A stretch of 64,000 nt of DNA, taken from Apophysomyces variabilis (Eukaryota > Mucoromycota > Mucoromycetes > Mucorales > Mucoraceae). Both the position numbers and the translations under genes were made by a program. The notes under the pieces were generated by a model. The model saw nothing but the letters and a program-made list of their open reading frames with translations. It did no database searches and was not told the origin of the DNA. The stretch is taken from contig MZZL01000409.1 of the NCBI GenBank assembly GCA_002749535.1, forward strand, positions 3,929,378 to 3,993,377, in the 5' to 3' direction. Positions 1 to 9,421 of this stretch are shown one piece after another; positions within the stretch are counted from its first letter, which is position 1; the number at the start of each line of letters is the position of its first letter.

Positions 1-83
1 ATTCTCTTCTTCCACCAGACGCACTGCAACCGTAGCCGCTTTCTCTAATAGACAGGTTCATTCTTTCAAGTTAACAAAAAGAG
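1..83 (+). CDS. possible partial exon at the left edge
   Basis: The second frame is open from base 2 and reaches a strong donor (GAG|GTACGT, intron from 84). The encoded residues are Ser/Thr/Arg-rich and then basic, which could be a fragment of a mitochondrial-type leader or of any basic tail. If an exon follows at the CAG near 161, it stops after about 11 codons. No family is recognised. It could be the last coding exons of a gene whose body lies left of the window, or a chance open frame. Confidence 0.2.
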
Positions 84-1196
84 GTACGTATATTATATAC
101 GCAAAAAGAAAGGAATGCCGTGTGGTATACACATACACACCTGTCAGTTTGGATGACTTTTTGTTTCGAAACAAGTTTTTAATCTGACTGAGCATGGACC
201 TCTCAAAATCCAAAGAAGCGTTGATACAAGTTAAAATGAAAAAATAAAAAGGAAATGGAGTTTAAGCTGGGTTTAGACAGCGATGGGTTCAAAAAACCAG
301 ACTATATCCAAAAATGGATACCGCCGCCTCACTCCGCTCGTTTCCCGCTGCGCTTTCTGTTCGCCTTGTTTAAGCCCCTTCCATGCCTGTTTCATAATGA
401 TCCCCCTCTTCTATGAACAAAAAAGAACGCATAAGATAGCAAAGCAATACTAATAAGTAGGATACAACTTGAACTTATGGGGGTCTAGTCAAACCTCGTA
501 CTAATTAGACCAATCCGCTGTCCAAGTTTTCATGACCTTTAAAATTGTGAGACACAGAATAACCCCTTCCTTCATAGAGTCTATGGCGCCCTAACCAAAA
601 ATGAAGGGAGAAAAAGAAAGACCGTATTTGTCCCTAAGAACTTGGATGCAACTATGTATCCGGTCTTTCTCTGTTTGCTTTATGTTTGTAGATATATAGT
701 ATCAAACGTTGACTAACAAAAAGTCTTGATGAGGGTTGGAAACCCCTCGATCATCATGTTGGTCTAAAACATTGTCCTACATTCAAGCCATCTTTGGATT
801 GAGCATCTAGAGGAAGGGTATGACAACAATGGCTCCACCTCATTTGTCATGTCTTTGGATTGATAGGGCTGTCTACACTCAAGACTATCACAGTTGTCCA
901 AGGTTAAATGCACGCGAAAGGCCGGAGAAACACAAAATCAACGCCGAGATACCAAACCCTAGCCCTAGCTGCATACGCACAGACACTGATACTCCTTCCC
1001 CCCCCTTTATTCATTCATAAAACAATCCAATTCTTCGCTTTTAGACTGGAAGTGGTTTCTTTAGCGAAAAGATTAAGGGAGACTATAGGATCATCATAGA
1101 TATTTTTTAAAAAGAAAAGACTGTGCTAAATGAAATAGATATATGTACGTATGAAGATAAGCAATACTTGGAATTTACATAATTTCTTATTTGCCT
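84..1196. other. intergenic or unassigned region
   Basis: No supported gene. The stretch is AT-rich except around 290-400, where a 40-codon minus-strand frame (273-395; ATG at 395, TAA at 273) has a locally higher GC content and a charged N-terminal half. It has no recognisable relative. The rest probably holds the 3' flank of ASK1. Confidence 0.4.
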
Positions 1197-2989
1197 TTAC
1201 CGGCGTATTGTCCAACCTGTGGTACCAACACGCTTTAGAAACCTTTTCCTTGCGAGTAGATCTACTAATAAAGAGATCGTCTCATGCCCATAATCAGGTA
1301 ACAAAGCCAAAGCATCTTCCTTTGTCAGCATCTGCCCTGGCCGATCTGCAAACAGAAAATAGACTGCCGTCAACTGTGTCGATCCGGGAGGCACACGAAA
1401 AGCTTGCGCAAAATAATCCAAACTGAAGCGTGCGGGAATCTGCCCCGTTATGCCACGCACCATGGTCATGGTGGATGTGGACGCCACACTATACATGCCC
1501 GGCGACATCCGTGCTAGATTATGACTTGCTTCACTCGGTGTCCTTAAGGGGTCCTGTGGCAAAAGTGTCCCTGAAAACGGTTGGGACGCATAGTCGCCCT
1601 CTCCATCTCTCGTATCGCCCCCCTCCGGTAATGGCGCGAAGTCGTACTCAAAGGATTGTAGACCCGTGGTATCATCCCTCGCCTGCCTTCGCTCCTCTTC
1701 CTCTTCCTCATCTCCTTCCATTTCTTGTTCTTTTTTGGCTGCCTTCTGCTGCTGTTGTTGCTGTAATTTTTGCCGTTGTTGCTCTACTTCTTCCTTTTCC
1801 CCCGCGATTGGTGTTTGCAATGACGGTAGTCGCTCCTTTTCTTTGGAACCCACTATATCTCGATCGGACACATGATGATCACTATTCTGTTCTTCTGTCT
1901 GCATTTCCTCCGTCCTCTGCCGTTTCAAAGTTCGGAGGTCCTGATTATAAGTTGTAAGAACGCGTTGCATCGTTGGCGTGCTGGGAAGAATTCGGTCCAC
2001 TACCCAAGGCCCTTGTGCCATGGGGGATCGGTTCCTCGGTGAAATAGAAGGAAGTTCATCATGCTCACCCATTTGCTGTAAGTGCAATCGTCGATTTCTC
2101 GCAAACTTTTCGAATTTCGCACGACCTGCTTCATCATCCTCATCCAGATTACTTTCCGTCCATGCATCTTCCATACTCATCGTTCTCTTCGCTTTTCCCT
2201 TATCTATCCCGCTTTCTTTCCTATTCGTATTCTCACTCTCCTTCTTGTCCAAAGGAAGACGGTCGGAATCGGACGATTGTGTGGATGGAGATGGGCCGCC
2301 AGCAGACCATAACAGATCTTCTGTCAGCATTCGTGCAGCCTCCCGTTGAGGCGTCCGCAGAAGTTGTGCAGGTGTTCTGGCAAAAGGCAGAGTCCGCGGT
2401 GGAGAGAGAGCAAATCCTCGATGATCACGTTGGGTAGCCTCGCTGTTATCATCTTCTGTGACGGAGACAGAGCTGATACCGGGAGAAAGGCGCGAAGATG
2501 TGGAACTGGTATCATTAGGGTCATAAGGGACATTGCGTGGCGTTGGTGCTATCGAAGACGAGGCAGCGAACGGCGGTCGGGTGGCTCGAAGCCGTCCGTG
2601 AGAGCGTAATGACAAGATCGAGGGAGAACTGGCACTGATCGGTTCACCGAATGGCGGACGATTGGTTGTGCCGTCGTCTATATCAAGCTGCTGATGGACA
2701 GGCGTGCTACTTGATCCATCAGCAGCAAAATAATGAAGCCACATCTAATAAAAACACAGAGAAGCATCCGTGTTAAGTATTGAATATTGGGACGTTTGAC
2801 AGACGTTACCCTATTGAAATTCCTCACGCGTTGACTTGCTTCTGCTAATCGATCCACGATTGGCAAGAATCGTTCGGATACGATCTGGTGACATCGCGCA
2901 AAGTTTTGGTCAATGGCCTGCAAACTAAGAGTAATATTTTGTTGTAATCGCTCTAGTTCAGCATCAGCTTCTTCATCAGTCATCGACAT
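1197..2989 (-). CDS. ASK1: DASH/Dam1 complex subunit Ask1
   Basis: Predicted kinetochore protein. Ask1 is one of the ten DASH/Dam1 subunits that couple kinetochores to microtubule plus ends. Two exons: 2989-2810 and 2744-1197 (575 aa), joined in phase 0 over a 65-nt intron with acceptor TTTTATTAG. The first ~70 residues match the family: an LxxLxxxITLxLxxIDxNF helix, then H-x-IV-x(4)-LPIV, then the W-x(2)-YF pair just after the splice. The middle is long and disordered, Ser/Pro-rich, with a Gln run and acidic stretches, and has many S/T-P sites suited to CDK control. The last ~58 residues are compact and resemble a winged helix, which I do not know as part of Ask1. The ATG at 2989 is chosen because family similarity begins right after it; MTDEE at 2983 is the alternative. 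Divergent from asparagine synthetase. Confidence 0.82.
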
Positions 2990-3807
2990 CCGGATTCTAA
3001 CCGCGTCAAGAAGGCAACCGTTCGCTTGAGAAACATGGCACACATTGCTGTCGTGACTTTTCATTTCCCGCCGCCTACCTATCCGATCATGCAGGCTTAC
3101 CAGTTCCAAACAGTACAGCATCGCGCAACTACGTTTTAAGAATATCGCAAATAGGCTGGACAGCATAAGGATGAGCAACAAAGAAATATATATTTTATAC
3201 TGAATCTTATTGTAACATGGAATTTGTTTCATTTGGTGATTCTATGCTTGCAATCCTACTACAAAGCTACCGAAGGATTTGCGTTCTCATATGGAAAGAC
3301 TAATATATGGTCAACAAAGAGATCCTTTCATCGACCAGTTTGTCATGGTTTTATAAAGCATCTTCATTGAAAGAAGTTCGCCATATGAAACCCTTGTATG
3401 CAGATGAGAATTACCTGTTACATTTCCCTCCTCCATTTCCACTTTCCTTCCGCTTGCGGACGTTCAACTGAAGGACAATCAATAATCCACGTATAAGAAT
3501 AAAGGTAATAGAACATGGGTTTTGTCTATTTTGTTAGAAATTAGAAAGGTTTGGAGCCATAAAGAGAGATAGAAGTCCAGAAGTTGTTTGTAAAGTCACA
3601 GGCCCTCGTTTTGTGCCAGGAACGAAACGATAATGATACCCGTTCTGCTATCTTATTCCAAAGATTGTTAAGCAAACTAATCGAGCCTTAGGAAAGAGGT
3701 TGGTTAATACAAAACTGAGCCAATCGAGCCATATTCCCTGTTTCAGTTCACAATCCCATATTTAATAAGGCAAGGATAAAGCTTCTACTTTCAATCTCTA
3801 AATTTCA
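2990..3807. other. divergent promoter region ASK1 / asparagine synthetase
   Basis: 818 bp between two divergently transcribed genes. AT-rich, without a clear TATA box or repeat. A minus-strand open frame continues upstream of the ASK1 ATG to about 3232 but its residues do not look conserved, so it is read as 5' leader. Confidence 0.5.
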
Positions 3808-5865
3808 ATGTGTGGTATATTCTGTGTTTACAACTATCAAGGCGATATCAATGATTATCGTCAACATGCTTTGGATATGTCCAAGAAGTAAATAATTTGA
3901 GCCATTGAAGCTTCTCCTCTTTTTTTTTTTTATTCTTGCTTGACTAATGGGTTCCTCTTTCAAATTACTGTGCTTCTTGTTAGACTTCGACATCGTGGCC
4001 CTGATTGGTCTGGATGTTTTACTGTAAATAACCATCTGTTGGCACATGAGCGGTTGGCAATCGTCGGCGTTGGTATGGAAACAAACAAAGTAAAAAGAGA
4101 AAAAAAAAGGATGGGGATTGACCCGTGGGGTAGATGCATGAACACCTAAGAACAAATATATGGATGATGTCCTTTCTTATTCTTTTTTTTTTGGGTAGAT
4201 TCCGGTTTTCAGCCAATGATCAACAAGGAACATCAAGTGGTGTTGGCTGCTAATGGGGAGATCTACAATCATAAACAGTTACGCAAAGCACTAAAACGAA
4301 CCCATACGTTTCATACGCAATCTGATTGCGAAGTTATCCTCCACATGGTAAGTGAAATGAACGACTTTGTTCATCGTCTTCATACAGAAAGTCCGTTTTT
4401 CGTAACCATAACACAATTGATGAAACGCTTGCCTTTTCTTTGATAGTTTGCCGAAATGGATACGGGTTTGGTTCATGAGCTGGATGGCATGTTTTCGTTT
4501 GTTCTTTTAGATATTCGTCAAGACCGTCTGATAGCTGCACGAGACCCTATTGGGATAACGACATTATACTATGGTTGGAATAGTCAGATGCCAGACAGTG
4601 TTTATTTTGCTTCAGAACTCAAAGCGTTGAAGGAAGATTGCGATAAGATTCTGGCGTTTCCTCCTGGCCACGTTTATGATTCCCAGACACAGGCTACCAC
4701 ACGCTATTTTTGTCCTACCTGGTGGCAAACGAAAGCTCTCCCACGGACACCCGTCAATTATCCACTTCTTCGAGAAGCCCTAGAACAGGCTGTCCATAAA
4801 CGATTGATGGGTGAGGTACCATGTGGTGTCCTGCTGTCAGGTGGTCTGGACTCTAGTTTGATAGCCGCCATTGCCGCCAGGGAATACAAACGCAAAAGTA
4901 TGTACAGTAAAATTGTACTTTTTCTGTTCGCGTGGGAATAAGGGAAGAACAGCAAATTTCACTGTGATCCTAACCACAGGATCTATCCTTTAGATCGATC
5001 TGTTCTTCATTCGTTCTCCATTGGTCTTTTGGGGGCACCCGATCTGATAGCTGCTCGCCAAGTGGCTGATCATATAGGAACGACCCATCATGAATTCACC
5101 TTTACGATTCAGGAAGCGTTGGATGCTTTGAGTGATGTGATCTATCATCTCGAGACGTACGATGTCACCACCATCCGGGCCTCGACTCCGATGTATCTCT
5201 TGGCACGAAAGATCAAGGCCATGGGTGTCAAAATGGTCTTATCGGGGGAAGGGGCAGATGAGGCCTTTGGAGGTTATCTCTACTTTCACGACGCCCCCTC
5301 CGACGAGGCCTTCCATGCGGAAACGGTCCGACGTGTTCAGCTTCTCCACACGGCGGATTGTCTACGAGCAAATAAATCCACCATGGCCTGGGGACTCGAG
5401 GTCCGGGTACCGTTTCTGGACAAGCGTTTTCTGGAAATCGTCATGTCCATTGATTCACGGGATAAACGGCCACAAAAACATCGGATGGAAAAATACATAC
5501 TGCGCAAGGCCTTTGATACAATGCCTGATCCATATCTTCCTGAGAACATCCTTTGGCGTCAGAAAGAACAGTTCTCTGATGGCGTTGGTTATGCCTGGAT
5601 TGATGCCCTCAAGGAGTTGAGCGCATCAAAAATATCAGATGATCAATTGGCTCAAGCAGCTGAACGATGGTCAAAAGATACTCCTTCCACAAAAGAAGCC
5701 TATCTCTATCGCATCCTATTTGAACACCACTTTCCACAAAATGCATGCACCGCCAGTGTCATGCGATGGGTTCCTCGGGAAGACTGGGGTTGTCCTGAAG
5801 ATCCTTCGGGTCGAGCACAAAAAGCTCACTATCATCCCAACATTCATTTTTCCCACCCACAATGA
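3808..5865 (+). CDS. asparagine synthetase (glutamine-hydrolysing)
   Basis: Makes asparagine from aspartate, glutamine and ATP in the cytosol. Five exons: 3808-3887, 3984-4072, 4199-4347, 4447-4897, 4994-5865, giving 546 aa, close to eukaryotic and AsnB-type enzymes. It begins MCGIF, so Cys2 is available as the glutaminase nucleophile. [15 protein letters not shown] and NGEIYNH are the class II amidotransferase signatures. The synthetase half has the pyrophosphate loop SGGLDSS (exon 4), [19 protein letters not shown] and the conserved VPFLDKRF. All splice junctions preserve conserved sequence, including the short intron just after SGGLDSS. The poly-T tracts around 3920 and 4185 are intronic. 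The protein ends soon after the conserved [13 protein letters not shown]. Confidence 0.95.
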
Positions 5866-6258
5866 CACATTCTTTCCAAATTGGTATCTTCCAAAAAAAA
5901 AAAGTCAGTGATTACTGCCTAAAAAAATAAGACCATTCTTTTTTTTTCTACAATATTCCGGTTTTAAGCTTTTTTTTGGTAGAATAAACCACAAAAAAAG
6001 TTTAGATGTATTAGATTGTTTTTGTATGATAAAGAGAACAAGAAAAAAGAAAAAAATGCTAGCATGCAAGATATACAGAACAAAAAGAAGAAAAGAAAGA
6101 GGAAGAAAGAGAGAGAGAGAAAGAGTATGGGTTGTTTGTTTTACGAGAGGTATCGTGGTAAAAAAGAAGTGAGAGGAGAGGGGTCAAGTATTATTATAAT
6201 TTTTTTTGGGCGGACGGGAATCAAGAGAAAGTCCAGAAGATAGTAAAATAGGAAAACC
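5866..6258. other. convergent 3' intergenic region
   Basis: 393 bp between convergent genes, with alternating A-rich and T-rich runs such as 5938-5948 and 6085-6125. This fits 3' UTRs and polyadenylation regions. No gene seen. Confidence 0.5.
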
Positions 6259-7416
6259 TTAGGGTCGGAAGGGTAATACATCGACTACAGGAGGCGGAGA
6301 TGAATCATTGGCCATAGACACGGAGATCGGCGGAAGGCGGGGATGGGGTTCATGCGAGGAAGGAGAGGGATTGAGCTTTGGTAAGGGTGGAGACGATGCG
6401 AGGGAGAGAAGGGACCTTGCAACTTGCTGTTCTTCTACGGCGGAGGACGGAGGAGAAGGCGGGCAAAGACGGCATTGGCCGGGCGGGGTTGGATTGGCTA
6501 TGGCTTGGTCCAGGGTCGTCAGCATCGCGACATTCTTTGAGAGAAGCGTACTCAATCGAGCCACTTCACGTTGGAGTTCCTGTCTCTGAGATCGAAGAGC
6601 GTCAAGGTTATTTTGACATGCATGAACATGATCATTCGCTATTGTGTTTGTGTTGGCTGTGGTTGTCGCTGGATGCTGATAAGGAGAGTGATGGTATTGT
6701 AAAATCGGTGGTAAGGCCTGTGGTCTATAAAGGGGTGGCAGGGTAAAACTATTGACTTTCTTATCATCAAATAACATAGCCGCCTGATCTTGAGCAAAAC
6801 TTGCACTTCCAACGCTACTTCTACTGCTACAGCTTTCTGCTTCCTCGTCTTCGTCAAAACTTAATTTGTGTTCGATCGGGCTCCGAGTCGGTGCCTGAGA
6901 CGATGATTTATCACGTTGTTGTTGTTGGTGTTGCTGTTGTTTCTTGTCATTCGTATATTCTTCTAGCGATTGTTGTTGTTGTTGTTGTTGTTTTTTCTCC
7001 GAAGAGGAACAGCGTTTCCTTCGTTTGATGACTGTCCTCATCATGGTTGCTGGTCGATGCACGCGATGAAGTTTATAGTAGAGACCACAGGCATTGCAGA
7101 TGGTTTTGCCACTGGTATCACGACGCCAGAGAGGCGTAGTAGAAGTCCCACAATTGGCACAAATGGTTCCTTCATCGACCTTATCTTTTAGGGTTTCATG
7201 TTTATCCTGACCGTCATCATCTCGTGACTCATCAGCGGAAGAGTGCAGGTTATCATTATCGCCTGTACTGCAACCATCACAAACAGGTCCCTTGCCACTT
7301 TCTCTACCCCATAAAAGAGGTCTAAAGGAGGAATGGCATTGAACACAACGTGTAAGGGATCTCTTGCGCGACTTCATGGTATCATTGATTGGCTGCGTAT
7401 GGATTGAATGAGCCAT
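6259..7416 (-). CDS. GATA-type zinc-finger transcription factor (Fep1/Sre-like)
   Basis: Single exon, 385 aa. Residues ~82-140 hold a canonical fungal GATA finger, C-x2-C-x17-C-x2-C (CANCGTSTTPLWRR ... CNACGLYYKLHRVHRP), followed by the basic IKRRKR tail. Among fungi the sequence after the finger (HRPxTM..T.IKRRKR) is most like the second finger of iron-responsive repressors Fep1/SreA/Urbs1. A second, N-terminal cysteine module at ~24-49 has C-x2-C-x18-C-x2-C spacing but lacks the LWRR core (LLWGRESGKG). The next part is Gln-rich and acidic. A predicted coiled coil lies near residues 268-305 (LDALRSQRQELQREVARL), and the C-terminal tail is Pro/Ser-rich. An iron role is inference only: the Cys-rich linker typical of Sre proteins is not obvious. 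It could be a nitrogen or general GATA regulator instead. Confidence 0.85.
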   Translation of the reverse strand: MAHSIHTQPINDTMKSRKRSLTRCVQCHSSFRPLLWGRESGKGPVCDGCSTGDNDNLHSSADESRDDDGQDKHETLKDKVDEGTICANCGTSTTPLWRRDTSGKTICNACGLYYKLHRVHRPATMMRTVIKRRKRCSSSEKKQQQQQQQSLEEYTNDKKQQQHQQQQRDKSSSQAPTRSPIEHKLSFDEDEEAESCSSRSSVGSASFAQDQAAMLFDDKKVNSFTLPPLYRPQALPPILQYHHSPYQHPATTTANTNTIANDHVHACQNNLDALRSQRQELQREVARLSTLLSKNVAMLTTLDQAIANPTPPGQCRLCPPSPPSSAVEEQQVARSLLSLASSPPLPKLNPSPSSHEPHPRLPPISVSMANDSSPPPVVDVLPFRP

Positions 7417-8706
7417 TCATAAAAAGAAAAAGACAAAATGGTATGGATAAGAGATGAAGTAGAGGGAACAATTCGAAGAAGAAGAGAAAAGGCTTGCTTG
7501 AGCTTGATTAACCGCAATGAGGTAAAAGGGGAAAGTAAAAAAGAAAAAAGAAGAGGAAGAAGAAGTAAGTAGAAAAAAAAAGGGAGGGAAAAAAGTTCGT
7601 TCCCGGTCATGATATGTTTCCCGCCGGTCTACATGGGTATTATAAAAAAAGATAACATTGATCTTTTTAATCTAAGCCAATCAGGTTGCATCATCAGATC
7701 AAATTTTCCCACACTTCCCCGTCTCCCGGCCCTCACCAAACCTTGCTTGTCTTATCAATCACACTTCAAAAACTCTTTTATTTGTTATCGGGTCCCCCTC
7801 TTTGAATCGCACTTCCCCAATTTCGTCTTCTCCTTGATGATTTGCCTATATTAGGAATCTATCGCAAAAAAGAATAGTAAAAATGACTCTTTGTTCCCAT
7901 CCTAAACGAATCCTCTTTATATCGTCCCTTTATTTCTTTCCCCTATTCTTTTCCCATTGCTGGGTTCTTTTTTTATCTTTTTTATCAAAAGGCCCCGACA
8001 GCGGATCTTTAACTGACCACCTAAAAAAAATTTAATAGTCACTCTCCATTTTTTTCTCTCTCCTTCGATGCCAACCCATCACCCGCCCACATACACAAAT
8101 ACTGTGTGTCTATCTCTCTCCATCGTGGGATAGAGTATACAACCCTTTGTTTGACAAAAACTAAAACTTAACATCATGATTGGATAATCCATCAAGCAGG
8201 ATGATATCATTGAGCATTATAAAAGAAAAAAAAGAGCAAGATTTTTTTTTCTAGATACAAAAAGTCATTCCTGAGGGAACTAAAAGGAAAAAAAAAAAAA
8301 GATCACACCACGGAAAAAGAGATCACATCATCCCTTCTCAGGTTGCATTATATTTCCCTTTTTGTCTTACATAGCATGATGTGAGATAAGGAATTGAGCT
8401 GGAGATAACTCAGTTTATCGCTGTTGTGTACTAAAGAAGGAAAAAATAAGGCACAGCAACAGGACTCATCGTTTGGTTAGCTAACGAAGTATCTCGTCTG
8501 CTCAGCCAAAAAAAAGAAAGAGAAGAAAAGGAACGAAAGACAAGTATAAAATACAATGAGAGATAGAAAAAACGTATCCTGTTGTACTGGAGAAATTTTG
8601 GTCCTACCCCTGCCTCCGTTCTTTTTTGGACTCACTCTTTTTATTATTACGCCTTAAAAAAAAGCAAACTGTAAACCCGCTATCGTCACCTATTTTCTTA
8701 AGCATC
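7417..8706. promoter_or_regulatory. long divergent upstream region GATA factor / GRDP gene
   Basis: 1.29 kb between divergent genes, with pyrimidine-rich blocks (7680-8130), oligo-A/T runs and no open frame with recognisable homology. The length and CT-rich tracts are typical of fungal regulatory-gene promoters. No specific binding site is claimed. Confidence 0.35.
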
Positions 8707-9387
8707 ATGTCAGACGAACCGACTTTGGAAGATGTAGTAACAGTTGATGCATGTTATTATTATCTATGGTTGATCGATCGTTTTGTGGATGCCACATACG
8801 ACATGACCGACCAACAGCTCAGAATGTATCTGGTGCGAGCTGAAGATCGTTATACACGATGGATCGCGCAGGTCAAGCAAATGGATTGCCGTGGCGTCAT
8901 ACCTCCTATTGGTATGGCAAAAGAGAAAAAAAAAACTGCAGACCTTGTATGCTCTGACATGTACCACTACCTGTAGATGTAGCCTATATCTGGCATACGC
9001 ATATGCTTAGTCCTTTCCGCTACTATGAAGATTTGGTTAGAATGGGTTTAGATGATGCCCTTTCTATACCCATACCATTGAAAGCGATGGTAAACTAGTG
9101 GAGAATAAGAGAAACACGGCAAACGCAGATGTGAATAGTCTTTCATTGACCGGTTTTTCCACAGCACAAGCATCGCAAGGTAACACCAAGACAAACTTTA
9201 TCCTTGTGGTGCATCTGTATGGCATCAGAGCCATATGTTTTAAACATGGATAATCTTAACGATGGATACAAGCTCATAGAGTGCATTGGATGTCAGGAAT
9301 TGATCAAATGTGAATGGTAATGTCCCATTTCCTTTTTTCTTTCGTGTATACCATATTCAGTCTTTTTTTTTTTGGATTGCATGGGAT

Positions 9388-9421
<34 letters not shown>

